Positions 23,047-33,805 of a stretch of DNA of 64,000 nucleotides are shown in pieces (the first letter of the stretch is position 1; every line of letters starts with the position of its first letter). The notes under the pieces were generated by a model that did not search any database, had not been told where the DNA came from, and was given only the letters and a program-made list of their open reading frames with translations. Location: positions 128,352,754 through 128,416,753 of the forward strand of contig CP136061.1 in assembly GCA_032622095.1 (NCBI GenBank), given 5' to 3'. Position numbers and translations under genes: made by a program. This DNA comes from Siphonodentalium dalli. Lineage: Eukaryota; Mollusca; Scaphopoda; Gadilida; Siphonodentaliidae.

Positions 23047-25476
23047 TAATAGTTATATATTCAATTATCAATAGATAAATGAGTTGTTCCATGCTAGTAG
23101 CACATTAGACCCGCAATCATAAACCGTCTGGAGATAACGGACCTATCTCTATTCCCGATAATTGCGGATATGTTGTTTATACGAAAAGCTTGGGCAACTT
23201 TGTTCACATTACCCTGCTAATGTTGTCAATTGCTTACCTTGGTAGTTGGTTTCTACGTTCAAAGAAGTGATGTTCCAATGTAATAACGGACAATAATCAC
23301 CAGCAATTAGACAGAACTAAAATTGTTTTCTCTACATTTCCTTGGGGTGCCTTTTGTTATGATGTTCATCCATTTCGTCAAGAGACGAAGAAATGATAAG
23401 TTTCTACCATATCTTATATTGGATAAAGCCTACCCATTCGTAGACAATATCGTTAGACACTTAACCACCGATAACATGATTTCACCATGCTAGTAATTAT
23501 CAACACTGAGTAACCTACATCTAGCGGATCTACACAGCCGGGTGACACGATTAAGTTGGTAAACGGATGATATATGAACATAATTTAATCATTAGCTGTC
23601 AACTCGGGGAACACTGTAAAACAGTTGGTTGGCATATGTGCACGGGCATTTCTGCTAATTACGATAAGCCGAGAAGTTGAGATTCATGCGCGGCTGTAAT
23701 TGCACGCTTGTTAGTCCACTGTGGCAGTATTGTTGGATTCAATTGACCTGATCAATCAAATGATGAAATCAAGTTACTCTTCAGCTGGATACGTGATTGT
23801 TCCCAACACGTAATTGATTATGACAAGTAATTTATAATGGCATGGGGATATATAATTGAAAACTGGACGAATTTTATTAATATTGGGACTAAATTAAAAT
23901 TATAAGAAATAACTCTGTTTTCGATTTAATAAGGTGGTGAGTTAGATTCGACAATTTTGAAGACAAATTAACTTTAATCGCATAACCTTAGTCGAGACTA
24001 GATCGATTTATTAAATGTAACACTTAACTGGTTTTCAAAGGGAAAACACGTACCATATTTCAACTCATTAAGTATATCGATCTAAATTCCTACCAAGTGT
24101 ACACATAAGAAAGTAGAGAGATTTGTAATTTAATATGCTTGATGCAAAGGGTGTTGCTACTTTCGAAGTTTCATATGTGTGGTATACTATGTGTAAGATT
24201 ACTATATGCCTTGCCACCTGTCGCCGAAGAATCTATATTATGAGCAAATAGGTCCAACAGCCATCAAAATAATGTCCGACTGCGATTGTCTATATATGCC
24301 ACACATTCAATCCAACGACAATAACTTGACAAGGACGTGTGTCATTTTCGAATATAGGACCGTCGCCACATGCAACGGTGGAACCTGGTTTGATTGTATG
24401 GTGCTCACATGGTTAACTTAGTCAAATAATACAGACCAATTACGGCTTCAAATTCCCCAATATTAAGCTAAACATAAGGATTCAAAAGCAATTGTTTTCT
24501 GAGTCGTCCACTTAGATGAATGTACCCAATAACTACCACACCAATATACATATCTGATATCTGTGATAATCGCATGCTTGCATATATGCTTTCGGTCAGA
24601 TACATATAAATGTTTCACGCATATCGTACAGTGTATCCTGGGGAGAATTAACAGAATCATGAATATTTGACATATGTCAGATAAATAGGTTGTTCCATTG
24701 CAGAAAATTGGCGATCGTGCTCAGGAGCTGCTACTTATTGTTTGTGTTAAAAGTACTCAACGGCTAGTATATTTCTCGAGAATGTCTTACATACACATGT
24801 AGCGGATATACTCTATTTTGATCAGATAAGCTTTGTGTAGTCTGAGTGGTCTTAAGTGGGTAGTCGCTGGGTGGACTAAATAATTCCGCGGCTATGGCTG
24901 GTAACATGTGACCAACGAGTTGTCATCCCGTTGGTTGAAATGGATTAGCATCAGCGAAAGGGACAACTTTAGTATGACAAGCATCATTCTAATGCCTGAG
25001 CAACTGAGTATATGACATTTTGAGCACGTCTCTAACTGTGTGGCTTTCTAATCCTTGTACTTGAAATTTCATATTTGGATAATTGCATACATTGCTCCAT
25101 ACTGATATATAAATTGGATGATATAGTGTTATCCTATTCGGGTACTGTACGTAATTCTCATAGTTGTGTACGTGTGTACCATTATCATTAAAGCATTAGC
25201 ATTTACAAATAAGCATAAATCCACGTGTGATGGGACCCTAGCAGCTGCGATAATCTAACGACACATTATGTCAGGTTTGTTTGATATTTGTTTCGGTTAT
25301 TTCAATGGAACATCACTCCACTGAACGTGAAAACCAATGACCCCAGTACGCATTGACAACATTGGGGAGATATATAAATTAAGTTGTCCATCCTTTGCAT
25401 ACCCGCACTTATCAGGATTCTAAATTGGTTGTCATCGCTTGACGGTTTGTGTAAGCCGGTCTAATGAACCATTACC

Positions 25477-25776
25477 ATGGGACACATACATTGGTTATTG
25501 AGGATTGAATATGTATATTTAGTCGGCATTGTAGCTTCAATTCTTATTGTACTAATATAAAGCTCAGCAGTTTCATCATCAAGCAGAACGTTGACTTGTG
25601 TACCACAAAATGGATGTCAGGTTGAAACACAGTCCCTTTGTGGCAATTTGGCATTGTATGTCGATTTTGAGAGAAAAAATGAGCATTTACTTTCTCAATG
25701 CCAACAGTTTTATCGGATTAGGATGACATTATCGACAGACATATATGCACGAACGAATAAGCTACAATACTCATAA
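25477..25776 (+). pseudogene. small membrane/secreted-like reading frame in right arm
   Basis: ATG at 25477 opens a frame MGHIHWLLRIEYVYLVGIVA continuing SILIVLI, a hydrophobic N-terminus that could be a signal anchor. It is broken once by an in-frame TAA at 25558-25560. It continues SSSRTLTCVPQNGCQVE..., has four cysteines, and ends at TAA 25774-25776. The inverted left-arm copy (23046-22627) preserves the same frame in part. The product is unknown; it could be a captured gene or chance. Confidence 0.3.
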
Positions 25777-26713
25777 CATGCAGATGCTATTGCAACTCAG
25801 AAGCCGGTAATTTTATCGGAACATTTTTGAGTTTTATGGCCGCCATTTTGGTTTCCATCGTCGGTTTTACGTAACCGGTTGACTTCTACATATTACGATA
25901 CAGCCTCTGTGAAATAAAGATCAGTTACAATAAAGCACTTGCGATTTTCCATTCCGGTGTGCACACTCGTTGTGTACAGAGTGCCAATTTAAAACTTGGC
26001 GGCCAAATTGGACGCCATCTTGGATTTTATTACCTTCCTAATCTAGGATTTGAACGAAATCTTACATTCTACGTGTCCCCTGATGGTTCAACCCTGTATG
26101 ATACTATAAAATATGCATGGTCGATGTTTTATTGGAAATAACCTGCATGGATGCATTTAAGTGGATATTTGTGAAATTGGGGTGAGGGTTAATATTTTGT
26201 CGATTAGTTTACCATTTGGAGATATATAATACAGATATTAACATCATTTTGTAGGGAATACTCTTCCATTTCCAAAAATATAGAACCTGGAAGAATTCGA
26301 CAGATATGCTATATTTGCACAGAGTTGACGCCGACACTTTGTCTGAATCGTCATTAATTTTTGACGCGTCACGCTACATATTTTACCATGACGTCACGAA
26401 ATCAGAACGAAAGCAAAACACAATGTCGAATCTGATTAAGTGTGAACATTAGCCCCATAAATTGCAACTATGTGTTCATTCTTTCCCATTTTGATGCCCG
26501 GTCAACCGGTTGTCTATTGCCTGTCAAACCGCTGAAATGTGTCTAGGTAGGGTACCGTATGAAACATAGCGAAAATGAATATTTTGTCACATATTTCGGC
26601 TCGGCGCCCTCTGAATTCGAAAACTAGAGTAATTTTCCCATAAGAAAATGATGGTCGCATAAATTCCCCCGATGTGCGACGGTCATCCCCCCCCCCCCCC
26701 CAGCACAGCCTAG

Positions 26714-27840
26714 ACTCTTGCTGGACCATCTGGAATCTGTTAAACCAATCAGGACTGGGCCAATAAGTGGCTATCTATTGATTGAATGTTCAAGGAAAGT
26801 TCAATGTGATGTTCTGCTGCAGTTAACAACTATTGCACAAACAACAGTGTTGGTTACTGTCCACAAGACATTTAATAGTAGCAGAGCTGTGTTGCAGCCG
26901 CGATATATCTGATTCTTCGGAATCAGAAATATTGGCGGAGTTGGCACCACAGAGCGTTACAGAAGTGCGTCGATTTATAAAAAAACTGTTGATGGTATAC
27001 GAGTTCCTCTGAATAGTTATCTTCTGACATTCAATCGTTGCGAACATCCACCGACGGTTGAAGGTTGTGTATATGAAGGTAGATATAAGTACCTATGTTC
27101 CAAATCAATTACTATGTTTCAAATGCCAGGGCTATGGTCATGGCCAGGAACATTGTAAAAGTATAGAAACCATTTGTGCACGCTGTTCTGTTTCTGGTCA
27201 TGATTATAAGGATTGTACAAATCCTAAAAAAAAATTCGAACTAACAAGGCTCACATGCTGCAATGGATCGCTCATGTCCAATATGGGACTATGAATTCAA
27301 GATATATGGATGCTAAGAAATTAGTTGGCGCCAGACCATCAGTTTCTCATGTCACATACTCGGCTGCCGTTTCTAAGAAAATATATGTTGATGCCTGCAC
27401 TCAGACAGAGAGTTAAACAAAACTCGGCCATATATCGATAGCAACACAAGTGCAAGAGAATAATATTACTCCTGTCACTGAACCTGTCTCACAGGCAATG
27501 GATACAGCTACTACAGTTTTTACATTTGTTCCGAAAAAAAAACTAAGGAAGTTGATCTCATTGTTCCAAAACAGAAATCCCCAAAATATGTCAAAAGCTT
27601 CGACTCTCAGATAAACATGTTGATCTTTGAATTTGCAAAGTTTGACACGATGCTCAAAGATAAGCAGTCAACTTTTAGGGGACAAAGTGACTCCAAGCAT
27701 TTCGTGTGGGGGCTGGCTGGCAGTTTTGTGACAGGTCACCTGCCACCTGAACGTCAGCTTGACGAATTAATTCAGGCTCACCAGATTCATCAGATATTAT
27801 TAATATCTTATGAGTTATTCAAAAGTCGACTTTGACGACT
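26714..27840 (+). mobile_element. LINE ORF1 (gag-like), copy 2 (right part)
   Basis: ORF1 resumes after the foldback insertion with LDHLESVKPIRTGPISGYLL, as in copy 1. It continues to a well-preserved zinc-knuckle pair at 27100-27220: CFKCQGYGHGQEHC (CX2CX4HX4C) and CARCSVSGHDYKDC. Such knuckles bind the element RNA in LINE ORF1 proteins. Downstream frames give ARPSVSHVTYSAAVSKK and MLIFEFAKFDTML. Frameshifts near 26870 and 27300 disable it. No ORF2 follows; sequence similarity fades near 27840, shortly before a MITE. Confidence 0.82.
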
Positions 27841-27938
27841 ACTTCACATATTTCAGTGTGGACCGGCCTTAATTAAATTAAATTATTTATATTCGTTGAT
27901 TACATTTCATGCAGGTTTTATATCTTGTCTGTTCTTAA

Positions 27939-28409
27939 AGCGACGGGCGGCGTTCGTTGCAAAATATTCATATTTGTTCAAATCGCCATCAACAGACAGA
28001 AATATTAAATATATTTAGTTTTGTTCATATGCCAACATTATCAGCGCGTAGACAGTATATTGTCGTCAAGACGTAAGACGGTGTACGTAAAGATCCTGAT
28101 CGTGTTACAGAAGTTTTGCTTCTGTTCACATAACACAGCGCAATTCTATTGGTTAATCACACACAGATGATATAAACGTTTTATGTTTACCATATCCGGA
28201 TCTAAACAAAAGCCAGGTTATGTAACGTTTTTTGCTGTTGTTTACATAACAAAGGAAAAACATTTGACAATAACATACTGATTATGCCATATTTCTGATT
28301 GGTATAAGAACAAATTATGTCTATATTTTACTATTCTTTATGTTTGTGGCGGTTTTTTACGGAGGTGAATATTTTATCAACATACCCACCGCCAATGCCG
28401 CCCGTATCT
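27939..28409 (-). mobile_element. TTAA-flanked MITE, family M2, copy 2 (inverted)
   Basis: The 471-bp element lies between TTAA at 27935-27938 and 28410-28413, with ends AGCGACGGGCGGCG and CGCCCGTATCT. Its sequence is the reverse complement of the copy at 12707-13232 (AAATCGCCATCAAC, AACACAGCGCAATTCTATTGG, CATATCCGGAT). Non-autonomous. Confidence 0.82.
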
Positions 28410-28550
28410 TTAAAGCTAGATATGGCAAGAAACGTGGTCAAAAAAATTAGGGTATGCATTTTTGTGGCCAGCAACATGATACATACAGTTTACAGAAAAG
28501 ACAACACATGAACCACAACGTGTACCTAGAAATTGTGTATGGCAATGAAG

Positions 28551-30245
28551 GAGCGACTTGATATTTTTAAAGGCATCCATTGAATGATACATGCTGCATG
28601 GCAATATGGCTTTTAATTCTGAGAAAATATTGTTGCTTTGTAGCCCCGAAACATGGCTATATGGAATTCAGTTCTAAGAAAACATTGTTAAAACTTGCTT
28701 TGTAGCCCTGAAACGTGGTTACAGTTGCAACAAACGAGTGACTTGATTTTTCCAAGGGCATCTGTTCAGTGATACATGCAACATGGCTATATGGAATTCA
28801 GATCTGAGAAAACATTGTTAAAATTGCTTTGTAGCCCTGAAACGTGGTTACAGTGGCAACAAACGAGCGACTTGATTTTTTAAAAGGCATCTTTTCAGTG
28901 ATACATGCAAGATGGCTATATGGAATTCAGTTCTGAGAAAACATTGTTAAAAATTGCTTTGTAGCTCTGAAACGTGGTTACTGTGGCAACAAACGAGCGA
29001 CTTGATTTTTTAAAAGGCATCTTTTCAATGATACATGCTACATGGCTATATGAAATTCAATTCTGAGAAAACATTGTTAAAAATTGCTTTGTAGCTCTGA
29101 AACGTGGTTACAGTGGCAACAAACGAGCGACTTGATTTTTAAAAAGGCAACTTTTCAATGATACATGCTACATGGCTATATGGAATTCAGTTCTGAGAAA
29201 ACATTGTTAAAAATTGCTTTGTAGCTCTGAAACGTGGTTACAGTGGCAACAAACGAGCGACTTGATTTTTAACAGGCATCTATTCAATGCTACATGCAAG
29301 ATGGCTATATGGAATTCAGATCTGCGAAAACATTGTTAAAATTGCTTTGTAGCTCTGAAACGTGGTTACAGTGGCAACAAACGAACGACTTGATTTTTTT
29401 AAAGGTATCTTTTCAATGATACATGCTACATGGCTATATGGAATTCGGTTCTGAGAAAACATTGTTAAAAATTGCTTTGTAGCTCTGAAACGTGGTTACA
29501 GTGGCAACAAACGAGCGACTTGATTTATTAAGATGCATCTTTTCAATGAGATATGCAACATGGCTATATGGAATTCAGTTCTGAGAAAACATTGTTAAAA
29601 TTGCTTTGTAGCCCTGAAACGTGGTTACAGTGGCAACAAACGAGCGACTTGATTTATTAAGATGCATCTTTTCAATGAGATATGCAACATGGCTATATGG
29701 AATTCAGTTATGAGAAAACATTGTTAAAATTGCTTTGTAGCTCTGAAACGTGGTTACAGTGGCAACAAACGAGCGACTTGATTTATTAAGATGCATTTTT
29801 TCAATGAGATATGCTACATGGCTATATGGAATTCAGTTCTGAGAAAACATTGTTAAAATTGCTTTGTAGCTCTGAAACGTGCTTACAGTGGCAACAAACG
29901 AGCGACTTGATTTTTTAAAAGGCATCTTTTCAATGATACATGCTAAATGGCTATATGGAATTCAGTTCTGAGAAAACATTGTTAAAAATTGCTTTGTAGC
30001 TCTGAAACGTGGTTACAGTGACAATAAACATAAACGAGCGACTTGATTTTTTAAAGGCATCTATTCAATGATACATGCTACATGGCTATATGGAATTCAG
30101 ATATGAGAAAACATGGTTAAAATTGCTTTGTAGCTCTGAAACGTGGTTACTGTGGCAACAAACAAGCGACTTGATTTATTAAGATGCATCTTTTCAATGA
30201 GATATGCAACATGGCTATATGGAACTCAGATATGAGAAAACATTT
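28551..30245 (+). repeat. ~129-bp tandem repeat array, 13 units
   Basis: GCGACTTGA (or one-base variants) recurs at 28552, 28738, 28867, 28997, 29127, 29257, 29385, 29515, 29644, 29773, 29902, 30038 and 30165. Spacing is 128-130 nt apart from the first interval (186, containing a partial unit) and one of 136. Each unit carries CTATATGGAATTCAG, GAGAAAACATTGTTAAAA and GCTTTGTAGCYCTGAAACGTGG. Two variants alternate in blocks: TTTTAAAAGGCATC...GATACATGC and TTATTAAGATGCATC...GAGATATGC. No coding; the last unit is truncated. Confidence 0.95.
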
Positions 30246-31295
30246 CGGGTCTTGGATTACATTATATATTGTTTCTACTTTAATGTTCGAGTTTGTAAAC
30301 AGAAACTTATATATTATTACATTCTTTAGCATATTTTCAACGGCCGTTGTGTTAATTAAGCCTATTGACATTGAGTTATGTGTGCCTTATATCAGAACAT
30401 GGCGCGTCTTAACCTTAGGGGGAGGTTGATTTTTCTGCCTCTGATAAAAAATAGTGCGGCCTGCAGCGATAAGTTATATATCAAAATATAGCCAATTGGC
30501 AGTAGTTTCCCATGGTATAAAACAATGCGGCATACCCGTCTTACTTCAGGACTTTGCGTGAATCATCATATTTGTCTCACCCAAAATATTATTTGACGTC
30601 ACATGAGGTCATGACTGCAATTCCGAGATTCAATGGTTACATGTATTACCCTACTCTGGTTATCGTCCCACTCTCAGGTATCGTGGAGAAGAATAATGTA
30701 TCAATTTGGTGAAAATCTGGTTGGTCCTTCATGTAAGAATACACGAAATCATATATCTTTCTCCATATATATTATCGACACAGATATGTTTATGTACATG
30801 GATGTATACATTTATTTATACTCAGTCCAGGACACACCGACACCGCCATGCGCTAGTATACATACCCGTTCGTACTCTGCCCGGTGCATACCGACACCGC
30901 CCGTATATATAGACTGCATATTGAAGTAGATTAAGTCCAATTTTCAAGGCAATTGTTCACCTTGTGACTAAAGCATGAAACTTTGCACATATGTACATAT
31001 TCACATACTAATTGATATTAGATATGGAGCCACGCTGAAATTTCGCTTTGACCCCTCTTTTAAGGATTTTTTCCAAATTTAAAGAGCGTTTCGTGATTTT
31101 ATGATTTATTAAATGTCGCAATTAATCTTACCATGAAATATGTGATTTAAATTTGACATATACATTAAGTATGATTATGCAAGATATAATGCCACATTTT
31201 TAGGGTAAAATTGGAACTCCTGTCCAAGATGGCCGTCAAAATAAATAGGGATTATCAAATGCATGCATGTACTATGCATATACTTGTGATAAAAC
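30246..31295. other. intergenic, nothing recognised
   Basis: No exon or transposon structure. A short direct repeat with CACCGACACCGCC / TACCGACACCGCC occurs at 30834-30848 and 30888-30902. Bases 30940-31100 have the look of an old dispersed repeat but no second copy is in the window. Confidence 0.5.
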
Positions 31296-31299
31296 TTAA

Positions 31300-31793
31300 A
31301 GACACAGTTGGCCTTGGCGGTGGGTATCCTGTGAAAATATCTCCACCCGTCAAAAACCGCCACAAACAGAGAGAACATCAAAATGTAGATAGACTTTGTC
31401 CGTATACAAATAAGAAAATCGCATAAACAGTATGTTATGGTCATATGTTTGACCATTGTTATGTAAACAAAAGCATAAAAAGTTACTTTTCTGCTGTTTG
31501 TTTATATTATGATGGTAAACATAAAGAGCGTTATTTGTTGGTGAATACCTGATATGGAACTAATAAAGAGCGTTTATGTCATTTGTGTGTGATTAGCCAG
31601 TAGCAGTGTGCTGTCTTCTGTAACACAATCAGGCTCTTGCTTATGTAAAATATAGTAGGTCTCTATAATTAACATGCTGTTTACGCGATGGTCATGGTAT
31701 ATATGAACGGAACTGTATGCGTTTTAATGTTTTTCTGTTTACGGTGTTTGGAACAAATATGAATATTTTCGACAATTAAGGCCGCACGTGCCT
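31300..31793 (+). mobile_element. TTAA-flanked MITE, family M2, copy 3
   Basis: A 494-bp copy between TTAA at 31296-31299 and 31794-31797, same orientation as copy 1. Internal blocks TTATGTAAACAAAAGC and AAACATAAAGAGCGTTATTTG match. The left terminus is the most diverged of the three (AGACACAGTTGGCC), while the right end keeps GGCCGCACGTGCCT. Confidence 0.78.
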
Positions 31794-32239
31794 TTAAATC
31801 CATATTAAATATTATGTTATTTCCTTTCGCACAGTATAGTCTCTACAGAACCATGCAGTATTGATCAACTGTTGTGCATCAGTTGCAAAATAAAGCTTTG
31901 AGATACAAGTAGATCGTGTTGTGGCTGTCACAATGAGGCACATCGCACCGGTGTCGAAATAAGGCTTAATCATACATGGATATAGCACCAAGTACGGTCC
32001 TAATTAGGAGTTAGTATCTCCTGAGATTTACTATCTCCTAATTAGGAGATAATATTTTTTTGTTAGGTGGCACTATAATACGCTTCCATATTATAGGGCC
32101 TAGTAGAGATGTGGGTAAAGAGACAAGTATCCAAAAACTGTCCACCTCTGACGGAGAGCTAGGGTCCGATAATTTGATCCAATAGAGTGCCAGAGTAGAC
32201 CCGTTACCTACGAATTATCTTAGCTTAAAACACACACAC

Positions 32240-32448
32240 AACAAAATCATTTTATGATATGTTCAACTTGTTTTGGTAGTCATGTTGCTTTGCCAATACT
32301 AATTATTTATTATTCAGTGTAATAACATATGGGAGAGGGGGTACCCTTAAGTGAGTCTGCCTTGTTCCCCAATCGCAGTGCCTGTATAAACAAAGGTATA
32401 TATCATGTGTTATCTAAATTTGACAAATAAATATGTTTAAACTAAACT
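32240..32448 (+). mobile_element. LINE 3' end fragment
   Basis: It ends in CAAATAAATATGTTTAAACTAAAC, essentially identical to the tail of the 8949-9873 LINE and to the reversed tail of LINE C at 61252. The 5' limit is uncertain and no coding remains. No target duplication was identified. Confidence 0.55.
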
Positions 32449-32454
32449 TTGGTA

Positions 32455-32660
32455 CATTTCCAGCAGTTGGAAATTTCATGCCTGACACAACAATAGTTGG
32501 ACATTAATTTTTTACCATATATAGGTTGGAATTGTTCTCATTGTTTGATTTTTCAACCAGTAAAAGTTGGTAATTTTCTAATCTTAGGGTGTGTCAATTT
32601 GGATATTTCCAAGGGGGTGCAAATGGAATTCTACGAACCTGTGAGTTTGATGTTTGATTC
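32455..32660 (+). repeat. dispersed repeat, copy 2
   Basis: Inverted match of bases 1-235 (AGTTGGAAATTTCAT, CACAACAATAGTTGGA, GGTTGGAATTGTTCT). It starts immediately after the LINE tail. An eleven-G run follows near 32664. Confidence 0.45.
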
Positions 32661-33805
32661 AAGGGGGGGGGGGGTGCAGTTGGCCAAAAATTTGATGCAG
32701 CACTCTAGTAAGTGTGGGTACTTAATCAATAAATTGACTGCATTTCCACTATAAATAGTCCTGAGATCTTAGAATAAGCTTTACATTTATGTTTGTGGGT
32801 GGGAGATGCAGTTCACGTGCGATTACAAGACCACATCATTAGCTTCATGGGCACAGCTTTATTTTCCAACTATTGTACAGCACGTTGGCCAAAATATGCC
32901 TGTGTTTCTGCACTATACAGGGACTATTGTGCAAAACGACTGCATTTAACGAAACAAAACATTTTAAATGTGAAATTGCTATAAGACTAGATAGTACATA
33001 CGTGTAACTGATAATCCATCGATATCATATAATCCTACTATTTCTTGAATAAGAAGGAACATATGATAACGAACAAAGCAGAAGACATATCCATGCAGGT
33101 TCACGTGAATTCGGTTAATGGTGACGTATCCGCCGAATTTGAAATCGACATGCGTTCGGGCGGTAATTTATGGATGGAAATATGAAATGAACATGATGAA
33201 AGTGATGTATGAAATTGACAATGATTTGCTTCAAGTTCGCCATCAACCGAAGTGCTCCCCCAGCGTTACTGTCAATAACATTATTATTTGGCAAATTTCA
33301 GTAATATTCTCCCTGTTTACACGCCATAACACAAATTTGTTTTCGCATTTAAAATTCTTTGATACAGATCGTTTATATTGTGCAATAATTTGTACACAAG
33401 GGACTGATTCTTATGTTTTATTGTGTTTTTAAACTCCGGTTTGTTAACGTTATGAACGTTTGAGTCCGTAATCGGAATCAGAATCTGAATCTGGAATACG
33501 ACGAAGTAACGATTGATTACGATTACGGTCTGTTCGTTTCCTGATTCTGGTCTGTTCGTTTACCGAACCACGTCGTACGGGGACTAATCCGTAATCTTAA
33601 TCCAGATTCTCCCACCAAATAACGACTCTGCTGTGCGACAAAAGTGGTCGCATCTAAACAAAATCGCTCCTCGTATTATGTAAAAAATTGGTGACGTCAC
33701 AAGAGTTTTGTTTCGTTATCAGATACATGTATGTACTATCTAGTCTTATAATAATTGCATATCTAAAATGTTTGTTCGTGTATATGCGGACGTAATTCGC
33801 ACAGG

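Larger units (their letters stand above)
22441..26713. mobile_element. 4.3-kb long inverted-repeat (foldback) element
   Basis: The ends are CTAGGCTGTGCTGG(G)n and (C)nCAGCACAGCCTAG. The outer ~180 nt of both ends (22441-22620, 26535-26713) are highly similar inverted copies including CGCACATCGGGGGAATTTAT. Homology continues inward with more divergence: GGGCATCAAAAT, TGTTCCGATAAAA, TTCTGAGTTGCAA, TTTCAACCTGACATCCATT, TGATGTTCCA. It reaches about 23290 on the left and 25290 on the right. The right arm has an extra ~590 nt (25880-26470). The target duplication is ambiguous (TA or CTAG). The ~2-kb centre has no transposase I can recognise. It interrupts a LINE ORF1. Foldback or non-autonomous TIR element is the best description; superfamily unknown. 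Confidence 0.82.
31798..33800. other. intergenic, mixed repeat debris
   Basis: No gene. It contains a small palindrome around CTCCTAATTAGGAG near 32007-32050, a LINE 3' tail (32240-32448), dispersed repeat copy 2 (32455-32660) and a patch of GTAATC/GAATC/TCTGTTCGTTT direct repeats at 33465-33610. Confidence 0.5.

Noticed and set aside
28551-30245. CRISPR-like array
   Set aside because: Units are ~129 nt and contiguous, without short palindromic repeats and unique spacers, in animal DNA. It is a tandem satellite.
33465-33610. Possible large palindrome with GTAATC/GAATC motifs
   Set aside because: On inspection the motifs are mostly direct, imperfect repeats (TCTGTTCGTTT twice) and do not form long pairing arms.
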